Shown here: piece by piece, positions 32,736 to 45,768 of the stretch | Position numbering within the stretch: the stretch's first letter is position 1 | Layout of the letters: every line of letters begins with the position of its first letter | NCBI GenBank assembly: GCA_022702545.1 | Contig: JAHRBC010000002.1 | Span: 7,998,001 to 8,062,000 of the forward strand | Direction: 5' to 3' | Source: Phycomyces nitens | Taxonomy: Eukaryota; Mucoromycota; Mucoromycetes; Mucorales; Phycomycetaceae | DNA length: 64,000 bases | Program-made: the position numbers and the translations under genes | The notes under the pieces: model-generated | What the model was told of the DNA's origin: nothing | Database searches by the model: none | Seen by the model: the letters and a program-made list of their open reading frames with translations, nothing else

Positions 32736-34291
32736 ATATTAATAAAAGTAAGTTTAAGCGATTCAGTAGCATATTTTATCTTGAAATAGTAATACGCAGT
32801 ATTACCATTTGGTACAACAATTGTCAGGACTACCGAATCCAATATTTCAATTTACACACGATATATATTTTAGCCAACTTTTAACTTGACTCATTTCTTC
32901 ACCTTTATTAACCTTCATACGTATTCTCACCAAATATTTCTTAATCAACAATCTCTATTTCGGTACGAAATCCCTGATGTTTTATCTTTATATTTTACCC
33001 AACTGTTTCTTTAGTTGGTTTTTATTTTTATAATAGACAAAGAGTTACGTATCAATCTAAATAAAATATCTAGTATTTTGTAGTGAGTGTAGCAGAAACA
33101 ACCAACCATTTACTTTCACATGTATCTCTAATCTGGTCTAAATCACCCAAAATACAAGTATATTATTCAAGTAACAATGTTTGCTATATACAAGCTAGTT
33201 TATTGCATAAAATAATATATCATAATGTTTATGAATAGTACCAAAGGCAGATAGATATTTTCCACAAAGCTTCCAAAGAGTTTTTTTTTAAAAAAAACTT
33301 CCAATATTAGAAAACACTCTAGAATGTAGATTATGTTTAGTATTAGCCAATCAATGCAGTAAAAAATATATAGGAATTTTCTACTCATCATAAAAATCAA
33401 TCCCACAAATAATAAAATATGCAGAAGAAATTTAGTCGAACAGTAATACTATCTCCTAACCGTCCTAGACAATATTTGAAGCTGATGGTGATAAAACAAA
33501 TAAATATACCCGGCAGTTCTTTTAACAGCCACTGTCTACTGGGTACATAAATAGTGTCAATAAGCATAAAAAATGACAAGATAATATAATGACATGGTAA
33601 TAGAGTTTAATAGTATTTTAAAATGGACCCAACATTAGATATAGCCACTTATAGACAATATCAGTTGTAGAGTATCCTGTTTTGTATTGAATCCTAAAGT
33701 ATATGCCCATAAGCACGAGGAGATGAACAATTGGATACGTATCTAGCCAACCTTTCCAAGAGGATCAAAGCTGAACATAATCTTTTTAAATCCAAAGCAG
33801 ATATACTAAAGAAAGAAAGAAAGGAGGAAAATGTAACAAAGAGAAACTTTGAGGATGTAATATGATTGTATAGTAAGCCAAGAATATTTTGGAGTATAAC
33901 CTTTTAATTATATGATATTTTGATCAAGAAAAATGTACAAGGACAATAAAATGATGAGTGTCTAGAGAGAATCTCCTTTAAAAAAAAACAAAGGCTGAAA
34001 AATGTGGGCGCAATAGGGTGCTAGTGAATCTCTGGTTATAAGTGTAGAAAATGCTCTAGATAATTTGAATATAGAAATAAAGATCATATTAGATCTTGGC
34101 CTGTCTCCTTAAGCTGGCTGGAACATGTGAAAATTTCAAAAAGTGGGTTGGGTTTCCTTGTACTACTCGTTCCTCAATTTCGCTGTTTTTGTTTTTTGTT
34201 TGTTTGTCCGATCGACCAAAAATCCAATCGATTCTGGGGCAACAAGAGTAATAAAATAAAATAAGATAAAATACAATAAAACACTTTGCTT

Positions 34292-34324
<33 letters not shown>

Positions 34325-34354
34325 CTACAAAAGGGGGAAGACTATGCTTTTTTT
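32736..34354. other. AT-rich spacer with a (CTT)n microsatellite
   Basis: About 1.6 kb without a supported gene. It ends in a (CTT)n run at about 34296-34326, lying in the presumed 5' leader of the gene that starts at 34355; read through, the run would encode leucines, but there is no ATG in that frame ahead of it. Confidence 0.55.
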
Positions 34355-35858
34355 ATGCCAAAAAATACAGACCTAATGAGCTCTTCAACCACCCGCACCT
34401 TATTCTGCCTGCCACAGTCCCAGCCAGACGACGAGCTGAACGCATTCGACCTAACCTGGAGAAACTATCTGCCATCAATGACACAGCTTTGTCCCTGTCT
34501 TGCCATCTTTCCAAGAAGAGGCATTCAGCTCGATGATTATGATGACGATGCAGGAAATCTTGGACCCCAGTACTACAATGATCATTCAATCTACCAAGGC
34601 CAGACTATCCAGGGCTATTTGAGAAACTCCAGAGACCGAGAGTTCGAATCTGTTCTTGAGGGGGGTGGAGAAGATGGAATATTTTCCGGGGGAGACTATA
34701 TGCCGAGCTTTGTTACCAGAAACCCATTTGGAAGAAGTAAAAAGAAGCGCTCGCGACGAAGAAAAGATAGAGCCCATTTGATACAAGAGCACGATGAGCC
34801 GGCAGTGTACGAGATATTCTCAGAAGACCAAGACAGAGTGGATGCTGAATCGCTTGGGGACGATCAGATTGCCAGTCTTGTATTCCAACGCAAAGTAATA
34901 CACCTTAATATGCGCCCAATATCTCTAACTCCTTTTTTTCTTCTTCTTAATGATATAGGCATCCGATCAATACGACGAGGAGCTTTATATTACTGCACCT
35001 CGAGGTGGTCCCAAGGTACAGGAGATGCTTCCCCCAACAAAATATTCAGGAGAGAACAGGAATTATGTATCTCAGATCCCGTATATAAATCGACTGGAGG
35101 AAGCCGAAGAGTATGATGAAGATACTGGGTACGAAGAGGATACAGAGTATGAAAACTATCGAGCCGAGACAGATGGCTGTTATGAGCCAGATGAAATCGA
35201 TGAGTCAGATGCTGGACCGGCGACTACTACAACAGTTGCACAGACGATTTTGACTGAGCAGCTGGATGGTCTGACCGAAAAGTTGGTCTTTATTAAGCAG
35301 AATATAATGGATATTGGTGTAAAGGATCTTAAGACAGAGCCTAGAACGAGTGCAGTACTGCGTCCCTTGAAGCACCTGTCTATGATATCTAATTCTGAAA
35401 GGTAAATGGAGCGTTTGAGAATAACATTTGTGAATGACAATAACAAGAGTAACTCACGTGGCTGATATCCTATCCATTGATCTTTCTTTAAAATAAAAAT
35501 ATATATAAAAAAAAGTCGAGCCATGTCTGACCTGGACTCAATTGCATCAGAAGCACTAGAGGAATACGGAAACACAGTGCTGAAAAACAAGACTGCAAGT
35601 AGCCATACAACCGAAGAGGTTAATCATTCACGTCTTGGTATCCGAAGAAACTCGGGAGCATCAGATTTTCAGATGCCATTATCTGATAGCCATGCCACAC
35701 CATTTGGCTCTGACCAGCACCCGTTTACCTACTTTGACCGTTCGCCTGCAATTGCACCAGAGATACCCTCAAACAGAAGCAGCCTAAGAGAGAACCAAGG
35801 ACTTAATGTGCACTCTGTACTTGAATTTGGCAAGAAGTGGCTTAATGGCACTTCTTAG
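34355..35858 (+). CDS. Unrecognised acidic, low-complexity protein (3 exons)
   Basis: I do not recognise this protein. Exons 34355-34894, 34959-35401 and 35516-35858 (introns of 64 and 114 bp, GT-AG) join in frame to about 441 residues from the ATG at 34355. Visible features: an N-terminal Ser/Thr-rich start; an acidic patch (LDDYDDDAGN); a basic cluster RSKKKRSRRRKDR (about residues 127-140) that could be a nuclear localisation signal; a very acidic middle (EEAEEYDEDTGYEEDTEYEN); a possible short helix (LTEQLDGLTEKLVFIKQNI); and a polar C terminus. No membrane segment or enzyme motif. Mostly disordered by composition. Exon 3 placement depends on an AAAAAAAAG acceptor and is the weakest part. 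Confidence 0.6.
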
Positions 35859-38001
35859 ATAAAAAAAAACCTTTTTCTATAACCCTTTCCATTTGTACTA
35901 TTTTCTAACCTTTTCCTCTGTATAATTTAGCACGCTGATTACAACCCTATAAAACTCATTTCAAGATGGACATTTCTTTTCTATTTTTTTTACATCTTTA
36001 AAATAAACTCGAGAGATAAGAAACCCTCATTTGAGATTTGTATATCAAATTAAATAATGCTTTATATTAAAAGGGTTATAATATGAAAAAAATTGTACTT
36101 TTTGCAAGTTTGTTAAAGCATTTGTTTTGTCTAAAAATAGCCTTGAATATTAATAGAATTTGTTCTTTTCTTTTGGTACAAATTATAGGATCAACAAGAT
36201 ACCCAAAAGCTATTGATTGATTATGGGTTTGATCTTTGGAAAATAGCTTTCTAGTCTTGGAACGATTGATAAAGAGTGTCCCTGGAGTTTGTTACAGAAT
36301 CTGTGCTTCTTTAGTATCACACAGGGTGTTATTCATTGGATACAAAATCAATCTTGTATAATATTACATCCTAATTTACTATATATGTTTCAGTAGCAGT
36401 ACCACAGCCGTAAAAAGTATATATTTGCATTTTATTGATATTGGTCAAATAGCTTTCCAAATCACCATTTTCACATTTGTCTCCTACCTTTTATCTACTA
36501 TTCATCACTACCTATCAGTATCTTAAAAGATGATTGCCAACACTGTGATAACCAAACTAGTATGATGATTTATAAAAAATAAATACTTTGATTGAATCGT
36601 TTATACATCAAATTGGCACCATACACAGTTTTAGGACAAGTAATTTTATCACACTAGCTCATTTTATAGCCAATATCTCGGATATATTGTAAAGCTTATC
36701 AAAGGTAAAGATCTTGACAGCTAAAACTAGATTGATAAGTAGTATAGTATTATTTTTCAAAAGCCACAAAGAATAGGATACTTGGAACCAGAGATGAAAG
36801 ACAAACCATTTAAATTATTCTGGAATATTGTTTAAAGCTCCATGTTTTATGCGTATTAGTATTTGGTCAATTTAAAGAATATCTTGATCATCTACTAATA
36901 CATCTCGACTATTTCTTACTCAGTTGTATCTGCACAGATGACAATGTTATTTTTGGCTGATATATATATATCTTAATAAATATGATTGAAAACAGACAAT
37001 TTTCTGTTTGAATATTGATTTGGGTACTGGAGCAGGACTAACTAAAATCTTTATTGAATTTCTTGCAAGAGGTTTTAATGGCTTAGATGCTTTCTTTTTA
37101 CTAACATTAATGGCTTCCAGAGTATTTCAATTTGTTTGTAGGCTGGTATAGCTGCCCTAGATAGTTCTGACTGTATATCGCCTTTTTTTGTTTTAATTTA
37201 ACTTTTACAGTACAACAGACATCTATATATTATTATAGATTATCATTGTAGCTATGGAAGAGTTACGTTTAACAAATTGTCATTGATCTTTGCTTTCGGA
37301 CTGATTGATCACCAGCAGCTGTCTATTCCAGTTATTGGAATTGAATCAACTTGAGTCGAAATTTTTCAGATATTAATATAGCCTTGGATACTGATCCAAT
37401 CGACCCAAGACGCGATTTCTTGGGAAAAGCACTTTACAAAAACGAGAATAAAGATGGTGATCTGAATACATAAATAATGAAAATAATCCCAAGGTTTTAT
37501 GGTCCATGTAACTAATAAATCAGACTAGTTTATCTGCAAAGATATCCAAGGAATATTTTGCAAAACATGGAATGCTGCCATGGGTTGTAAAATTCAATTG
37601 GAACATAGCAATGTTTAGAAACCAGAATTGTTTCTTCTATCATTCTTTTATTCTGGCAGGAGAGAAGCTCTTTTCTTTTACAAATGTTAATTATATATAT
37701 ATATATATATCCAACATATTCTCTATTTCTTCTTTTTGGTATCGTTTACCATTGCTGTATAACCACTGTTGCGAATTAGGGTTGTATGGAGACAAGAGGT
37801 ATATTAATAAACTCCGACGACATTTTAAAAGTACGACATTATTTTTTTTGCGACATCATTTTGGCAAAAGTTGAATAAAAAAACTCAGGAAGAGGAAAAT
37901 ATGATGCTTTAACCCCATATTTGGTCCTGTAGTCTCTTCCTTTTTAACCTTTAATAATATTGTTGAGACCAAACCAAGAAAAGAACCCACAATTATTGCT
38001 A
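35859..38001. other. Gene-free spacer between the unrecognised gene and the BUR1-like kinase
   Basis: About 2.1 kb of AT-rich DNA without a supported gene, with short (TA)n runs near 36960 and 37695-37710. A (TA)n tract and the kinase 5' leader lie in its last 300 bp. Confidence 0.5.
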
Positions 38002-39741
38002 ATGAAACGCTCATTCTCTGGAGATTCCTCGAGCGAACGTTCTTACAGAGACGTACGCTCATACGACAGACATTCAGATACAACAGTGCAATCTCCTGCG
38101 CGTACATGGTCATCCCCTCCGGTTCCCCGTCCAGGTGTTTATCCCAATCATCATCGCTTTACAGGCTGCTCAAAGATTGCAAACTATGAGCTCAAGACCA
38201 AACTAGGCGAAGGAACTTTTGGGTAAAGCTTTTATTTATTTCTCTATATATGTGTATATATACCTTTTAACAATCACTATATTGTAAAACCAGAGAAGTG
38301 CACAAGGCACGCCACAAAGACACAGGCCAACTGGTTGCTCTTAAGCGTATCCTTATGCACAATGCCAAAGAGGGTGTAAGTTTAAGCAGAAAAGACCTGG
38401 TCTGACACTGCAAATATCCAAAAAGTGTATTCATTTTTGCATGCTTTATTTGCCATAGCTTCCCATTACAGCTATGCGTGAAATCAAAATTCTAAAGCAG
38501 CTACAGCACAAAAATATCGTCCCGCTTTCTGATATTGCCATAGGAACAGGTAAGTCGTCTTTTATTAGACCAATAACGAATGAATCCAACCGAAATATCA
38601 TTTAGAGGACAATGGCCGAAAAGGACCAGGCATCATTTACATGGTGTTTCCTTATATGGACCATGACCTTGCTGGTCTACTTGACAATACTTCGGTGCGT
38701 CTCACAATCCCTCAGATAAAGACATATATGAAACAACTGTTAGAAGGAACAGCCTATCTTCATCATGTAAGCAAATTTAATACAAGCAAAATACAGATTA
38801 TAGACAAAGCTCAATGATACATTTTCTATCTTGTAGAATATGATCCTTCATCGTGATATGAAAGGTAGTATCAGAAAGGACTACAAGACAATAAGTCTAA
38901 CCGCAGCCTTATCTCTTTCTCTCTCTCTCTTTTTTTTTTTTTAAAAAAAACGTGTATAATTGTCACTAGCTGCCAACCTGCTCATCAACAACGAAGGTGT
39001 TCTTCAGATAGCAGACTTTGGATTGGCACGTGGCATGGAAGATGACAATAGAGAATACACTCAATGTGTGGTTACTAGATGGTATCGTCCACCAGAGCTA
39101 CTCTTGGGCGAACGTCGCTATACGAGTGCCATTGACATGTGGGGAGTAGGGTAAGAGCACACATAAAAGGGACATGTTCTTACTCTGGCAAAGATGTGTA
39201 TTTGGTGAATTCCTCAAGCTACGGCCTATTTTGCAAGGAGCAGATGACATGGAGCAGCTCAAAAAGATCTTTCATTTGTGTGGCTCACCCACAAACGAAA
39301 ACATGCCTGGGTTGTCAAAGTTACAAGATGGCAGTAAAGTCCGGTTTGAACCCTCCAAAAGGCGGGTCTTGGATCTTTTTACACGCCATGATCCTTTGGC
39401 AGCCGATTTAATTGATAAACTTCTGGTCCTGGATCCTTCCAGTAGATATACAGCACTTGAAGCATTAGATCATAATTATTTTTATTCTGAACCTCTTCCA
39501 GCCGACCCAGCAGTGTAAATTTCCTAGAATGCTTGTGAATTCATGACTGTCTAACATTTCAGGTCTGATGTCTAGTCTTCCAAAATACGAAGCCTCCCAT
39601 GAATTCAATCGTCGCAAGGCAAAGCAGGATCAGCATCGCTCTCACACCTCTCATAATTCCCAAAAACATTCACGGCATTCCCATTACTCGTCTCAACCTC
39701 ATCATTCAAATAGCCGCAGAAGGAATTCCAATAGAAAATAA
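38002..39741 (+). CDS. BUR1: BUR1/CDK9-type cyclin-dependent kinase (8 exons)
   Basis: Kinase of the P-TEFb/BUR type that phosphorylates RNA polymerase II and elongation factors. Exons 38002-38222, 38294-38375, 38459-38549, 38606-38766, 38837-38864, 38970-39150, 39194-39514 and 39576-39741 join in frame to 416 residues. Kinase features: GEGTFGEVHKA loop; VALKRI lysine; [11 protein letters not shown] (the PITALRE helix that defines CDK9); [34 protein letters not shown]-loop [30 protein letters not shown]. Introns are tiny (43-105 bp) and exon 5 is only 28 nt. The last exon encodes a His/Ser/Arg-rich tail after [10 protein letters not shown]. The ATG at 38002 is the first in frame. CTK1/CDK12 is less likely, having PITAIRE. 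Confidence 0.92.
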
Positions 39742-40596
39742 TGAAACTAACTTTATTATAATGATAATGATAATTAGCAATTCATCAAAATGATTTGTAT
39801 TATTCTAAAGTACACGCCAAAGAATTCAGCGTAATATATACATACATATATATTAAATTTATAGTGAAGAGATAGCTGTATGGCCATTATTTCATGACAC
39901 ATCTCCCAAGCAAGTCGAATAGATTGAAATATTGCTTTGCGATATATAACATATTTTTATCATGAAATCAATTACCACCATTACACGGGTCTTTTTTTTT
40001 TAAAGATTTTCTTGTAATATTATGTCTTGATACTCTATTTACTACTTAAATACAAGACAAACTAGTTTGAATTTTTACACTTTATCATCCTGAGACTCAT
40101 TTTGGTGCCCATTCCTATCTGGATCGATGATAAATATGATTCTAGCCTTGAATCAGACAAGGTATAAATCCAGGTTTACCTTTACCCTATGCGGAATATT
40201 TGTGTTTTATAAAGGTCTATATAAAATAGTATAGCCTTTACAAAATGTTTGCTTTATCCTGGAGCATCATATACTCATCATCAATAAGGCAACATCTTAC
40301 ATCTTCTAACAGTTATTGTTGGATTCAATCTAACTAGACAAATTCTATTGTGTGTTCATAAATCGTATGCTTACTGCTTTATACAAAAGCAATTTAGTTG
40401 GTCTTTCTTTAAAGTATAAAACTACTTTATTTCTATAAGAGATAATTTTCTTTTCTTCAAAAAGATAGTACAAAAGGTAATGAAGTTGGGCGATGAAAAA
40501 GAAGAAGAAGAGAGAAATGTAGGGGACAAGTGAATATGGGTAATATACGCCTTCATTTTCCTTTCAATAAATGCATGCAAAAATAAATCCTATAAA
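39742..40596. other. Convergent 3' flanks of BUR1-like and PAN1-like genes
   Basis: About 850 bp, AT-rich, between convergent stop codons. It contains several AATAAA-like strings usable as poly(A) signals on both strands (AATAAA near 40566 and its complement nearby). Nothing else seen. Confidence 0.5.
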
Positions 40597-43032
40597 TTAG
40601 AAATCTGGAAAACGAGTTTCAAAGGAAGGATCTACTTCAGGTGCTTTTGCAGTGGCACTTTCGAATGAGAGCTGCTGGATAAATGCCTTTAGATCGTCGG
40701 CAACTCGAGTACCATGCTCAAAGCGGCTTCTTTCTTCAATCTTCTTCTGATCCTGACCCTGTTTTCCGATATCCAATCCAATCATACTGATCTCCATATG
40801 AATTGAATTTACAGAATTTTCAATTTCATAGAGACTGTCAGATACCGAATCAGCATACTCTTTAAACTCTTCACACTCGTCTTCAATCTTCTTGGTTTCT
40901 GCTCTAATATCCACGGTACTAGCCTTGCCAGTGATTTTACCCATTCGAGCTGCCACCATTGCCTTGGCTTTGGCTCGAATACGATCGCTTTCAGTAACAG
41001 CACCGCCCGGGCCTGTACCAATGATTTCGAGAGGACCTGGTCCGGCTTTTGATGATTTCTCAGCATTTACTTTAACCAGCTGAATCTTCTTTCCTTTTAG
41101 ATCCTCTTCAGTCTCTTTAACCTGTCGCACAAGGTCTTTAAGGGTATCGTCAAGTAAATGATGGATCTCTTGTTCCAAAGCCTTTTCTTGATCTGCTACA
41201 TGCGATAATTCGGCCGTTTTTTCGATATAAGAATCCCACAGATGATCAGCACCATCACCACCGGATTTTACAATTTCGCCTTGAAGTTCTCGAATCCGTT
41301 CTTTAAGATCTTCGATATCTTTACGATCCAGATAAGACAGCTCGCTCAACGACTTTGGCTTCACATGAATAGCATCATTCTCAAACTTCTCGATTCTTTT
41401 CTTTTCTTCTGCAATCTGTTTGCGCAAGTCCATAATTCGAGTAGTCTTTCCACGATATTCATAGCTAGACGTTACTGACCGTGACGCAGGTGGTCCAGGA
41501 GATTTATCCCTTGATTGTCCCCACCGACCTCTATCTGGACCCATACGGCGTGCACTTGAAACATATCCCACCTCAGCTGGTTCTTCTGACCGCTCTTTGT
41601 TGCGTCCTGGGCTAACAGATCGTGCACGCGGTGATTGTGCATGAGGTGAAAGGAGAGAAGGGGAGGAACTAAAGTTGGAAATGCCCTTCTTTTGTGCAAT
41701 GCCTTGAAGAATCGATTTCTTTAGTTCGCTGACGCTGTCATTTAGCTCTCGTGTGGAAGGTGGGATCAGTTCTGCAGGAAGATTTGTAGGGACATCATAG
41801 CCATTGATCTTTCGGTAAATAAGGTGCATTCCAACAGAGAATTCATCCACATTGAGTTTTCCTTGGTTGTTGAGATCAGACAGATTCCTAAAAAAAAACA
41901 AGCAAACGATCCAGGGCTTTAATTAAAGACAATTCATTAGATTCCATCATTTTATAGTTACCAGATCTGCATTAATACGTTCTGAGGAAGACCAGACTGT
42001 GTAAAGATCTCTTTGGCAACTTCACCTGTTAAATATCCCTTTTTATCTTTATCCCATGCTTTGAATATCTTGGTGTATCTTTCTTTTTCCTCTTTGCTAA
42101 CTGCCCAAGGAATCTTGACTTTCCCTGGCAAGCTTGAAAACGATCTTTGTTGAATTGGATATGCTCCTGTAGCCTGTGGCATCATCCCGTTGGTAAAATC
42201 AAGATTGTAGCCCTGCATTCCTGTTGGTTGCATCGACTGAAACCCTGTCATTTGGGCCTGGAGGGAAGGTTGGCCAGTTGGCATGGAATTAAGCATAGAT
42301 GTAGATAAAGAACGATGTGGCGTGAATCCCGGGTGTAACCCTGTCGGTAAAGTTTGTTGCATTGTGGGTACGTTCACTGATGCTTGGCTGCGGGGATCAG
42401 TAGATTGAATGATGGCTACTGCTGTCTCAATTTCTCCTCGAATATTATCGGGAAGAGCATTCGGGACTTCTTTACCGGTCATTTTTACAGATGTTAAGTA
42501 CATAGCCAGAGCAAATTCTGGAAATGTCAGTCGAGGAGACTGTGTGACATTGGAAAGATCCCTGTGAATATTAAAAAAATATATATTTAAGTATGAGGCT
42601 GTTAAAGAGCCATTATTCCTGGTGAAAAAGAAGTATGAGTGGGTAATTGTGTATTTACCAAATCTTGGCCAACACATCATCGCCCAAATTTGACCGAGAG
42701 AGCACGTTTCTTGCATCCGTTGCTTTTAAACAAGGTTTTATATTGGTTAATTATTTTGAACTCTTTTCAGTGGTTATTGAAAGAACTAATGCGAAAAGTC
42801 ATCTCACCAGATAAGTAAGGTGAGTTTCCTGAGGCTTGATTGAAGAGGGATTCATAGCGACTCTGGTCGGCTTGTGCAAGAAAGCTCAAGCGAATGGCTA
42901 GATACAAGCAGACAAGAATGTATAAGAGAACATTATATATTTGCTTTTAATGTCTAGTTCTTATCAGCTTTTACTTCTTTTCCTAGAAAAAAGTGCAGGA
43001 TGATGTAGATTCTTTCTTTACTTACCAGCCAT
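40597..43032 (-). CDS. PAN1: PAN1-like EH-domain endocytic scaffold (5 exons)
   Basis: Scaffold of clathrin endocytosis and actin-patch assembly. Exons 43032-43026, 42897-42808, 42722-42659, 42561-41962 and 41887-40597 give 683 residues; the first coding exon is only 7 nt (ATG GCT G). EH domain 1 is at the N terminus (DQSRYESLFNQA, NLGDDVLAKIWDLS) and EH domain 2 around residues 205-305 (IPWAVSKEEKERYTKIF, LPQNVLMQIWNLSD, MHLIYRKINGYDVP). A coiled coil follows (about 400-540). DRIRAKAKAMVAARMGKITG after it is typical of Pan1 proteins. It ends soon after, without the proline-rich/WH2 tail of yeast Pan1, which is about twice as long. It is divergently arranged with OCT1, 175 bp apart. A shorter EPS15/Ede1-type protein is the alternative. 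Confidence 0.87.
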
Positions 43033-43207
43033 GGTTGAATTGTAGGTTAGGAAAAAGAAGAGGTGAATTGCCAAAAAGAGTTATAAGCCAGTAAAGACAG
43101 TCGGGGTTTCATGACATCACGCTTGTCAACCCAATTCTTTTTATATATATATTACTTTTTGCTCTTTAATCCATTTAATTTTTGTACCTTGGAATCCGTT
43201 ATCCTAA
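43033..43207. promoter_or_regulatory. Divergent promoter, PAN1-like and OCT1
   Basis: Only 175 bp separate the two start codons, so promoter elements must be shared or overlapping. A TATATATATATTA tract (about 43142-43154) lies some 55-65 bp ahead of the OCT1 ATG. Confidence 0.6.
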
Positions 43208-45768
43208 ATGTCGAAGCAGATCTTCTCGGCCCTGCGTATACATTCTCGATCCAGACTTGTGCTGCGATCTAGAGTTGGCCAACGATTCCTGACCACATCA
43301 CAATCAATTCCTACAAAAGAGCTTGATACGACAAGTGAAGCTACAAATGACTACCTCCGATTGATATTTGATGACAAGTCTATCTGGAAACAGCACCAAA
43401 CACTTTCTATCGGAAAAAATACTAGCAAAGCAACAACATTGTACCGATCCAAGAACAACAGACAATTGGCCGGCCTATTCGAAAATCCAAACTTTGTCGA
43501 TGGTCCTGGTTTCAACTATGCCGCACAGCAGGCCATTCAACGAGCTCAGATAATCGTAGAGCGTATTTGGAATGCACCTGAGAACGGCCCTGAAGAGATG
43601 CAACGAGTGGTCAAGAACCTTGACAGACTTTCAGACACGCTGTGTAGTGTGATAGATATGGCCGAATTTATTCGAAATGCACATCCTAACCCAGTGCTTA
43701 TGGAAGCTGCCAATAAGGCTTACTCTGACCTATGTTCTTATATGAATACTCTCAACACAGACACACGAATTCACCAGGTACACCAGTAAAATATTAATCA
43801 ACATTACTTTTCTTTTTTGATAAATGTACAAGACAGTAACATTATGTGCATAATCAGGTCCTTTCTCAGGTCTTGGCAGACAAGAACATCGTAAAGAGAT
43901 TCTCTCAAGATGAACGTGCTGCAGCCGAAGTTTTCTTGAGAGACTTTGAAAAGTCAGGAATCCACCTGCCTAGCAAGCAACGTACTCAGTTTGTTGATCT
44001 TTCCGACAAGATTATTCATCTTGGCCGTGAATTTATTCAACGCAACCCACGCGCCATTTCTCACGTCAAGATCCCAAAGTCTGCCTTGGCTGGAATGAGC
44101 CCTTCTATAATCCAACCACTTTTAAGAAAAGATGGCTATGCCTATATCCAAACAGATTCTGCTGAATGTCAAATGGTACTCAAGTATTGCACAAGCCCAG
44201 AGGTCCGTCAGCAAGTTTATGAATCTGTTAATTCAGCCAACCGAGAAAGTGTTGCAATATTGGAGCAATTGATGAGAACACGCGCAGAACTTGCTACTCT
44301 TGTAGGAATAAACTCGTTTGGCGAATTGCAGCTTCAGGACAAGATGGCAAAACACCCCCGTAAGTTATTAGATGCTGTTTTTATTGATCTGTATTTCGCT
44401 TTACTCGAAGCCCTCTTTTGATATGGTTTTCTCACTAGACAACGCTTGAATATAGAGAACGTCGAAACATTCTTAAAGACTTTAATCCAGCACCAAACGA
44501 CCGATTCGCAGAAAGATATAGACACTTTGCAGCAACTAAAACAACGTTATCAAAGGCTTGATAGCCCACCTCAAGTACATGCATGGGATCGCGATTACTA
44601 CATGCATCTGGCCAATGCTACTCAACGCAATTTTGCTCAAAAGACCTCTTTTACACCTTATTTCTCTGTTGGATCGGTAATGCAGGGTATCTCTCGCCTT
44701 TTTAACCATATGTATGGAATCAAATTTGAGCCTGCTTATTTACAACCCGGAGAGTCCTGGCATGATGATGTTCGTAAGCTCAATGTGGTGTGTGAGCGTG
44801 AAGGAAATATTGGTACAATTTACTGCGATCTGTTCTCTCGTCCTGGAAAGACAACCAACGCAGCTCATTACACCGTTCGTACCTCTAGACGAGTCGATGA
44901 TGATGACCAAGAAAACGATATCAGACATGCATTTCCACATAAAGACATCTCTCCAGATACATTTATGCCACCTGCCTACCAACCCATGAGCACTATTCCT
45001 GGGCAGACTGGACAGTTTCAAATGCCTGTAGTGGCACTGACATGCGACTTTACAAATTCACAGACTAAGCAAGGTAGCCCGGCCATGTTATCCATGTACG
45101 AGGTCGAGACATTATTCCATGAGATGGGCCATGCAATGCACTCGATGCTTGGCCGAACAGACTTTCATAATGTTGCTGGTACACGTTGTGCCACAGATTT
45201 TGTTGAATTGCCTTCTATTTTGATGGAGCACTTTGTTTGGCACCCAAGTGTCTTACCTCTTTTCACCAAAGGAACAGAAGGTCAAGCCTCTCAAGAAGCT
45301 GTAAATGCGCACTTGAAGCAGAGGCGTAATTTTAGCGGCATAGAAGTCAACAGCCAAATATTGATGGCCATGTTGGATCAACGCTATCATTCTGAAGCCG
45401 CAATGGATCCTCGTTTCTCGAGTGTTCAGATTTGGCATGAATTACAGAACGCTAATGGGCTTTTCCCGAGTGTTCCTGGGACTATGTGGCCTGTCCAGTT
45501 TGGTCACCTATTTGGGTATGGTGCGGGATACTACTCTTACCTATTTGACCGTACGCTTGCACGTAGAGTATGGGAGAAATGTTTTGAGAAGAATCCATTG
45601 GATCGTGAGAAAGGATTGGCATTCAGGGATAATCTTCTTAAATGGGGAGGAGCACGCGATCCGTGGGAATGTGTAGCCGATGTGCTAGGTGGAGAAGATG
45701 GAGCCCGGATAGCCGCGGGCGACAAAGAAGCAATGAGAACAGTAGGAGACTGGGGAATTAATGTATAG
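43208..45768 (+). CDS. OCT1: Mitochondrial intermediate peptidase
   Basis: M3-family zinc metallopeptidase that removes an octapeptide from imported mitochondrial precursors after MPP cleavage, acting in the matrix. Exons 43208-43777, 43858-44359 and 44456-45768 give about 794 residues, within the usual 770-800. The Arg/Ser-rich N terminus (SALRIHSRSRLVLRSRVGQ) is a mitochondrial presequence, and RFLTTSQS resembles an octapeptide site. The zinc site FHEMGHAMHSML (HExxH) lies near residue 577, with the downstream glutamate in DFVELPSILMEHF. The last acceptor is the AG before AACGTCGAAAC; an earlier AG (44437-44438) would hit a stop. It shares a short promoter with the PAN1-like gene. Confidence 0.95.

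Noticed and set aside
34286..34354. Poly-leucine N terminus as a signal peptide for the unrecognised gene
   Set aside because: It is a translated (CTT)n microsatellite with no ATG in that frame; the first usable ATG is at 34355.
37960..38001. Upstream start for the BUR1-like kinase
   Set aside because: The extension begins at TTG, not ATG; the first in-frame ATG is 38002.
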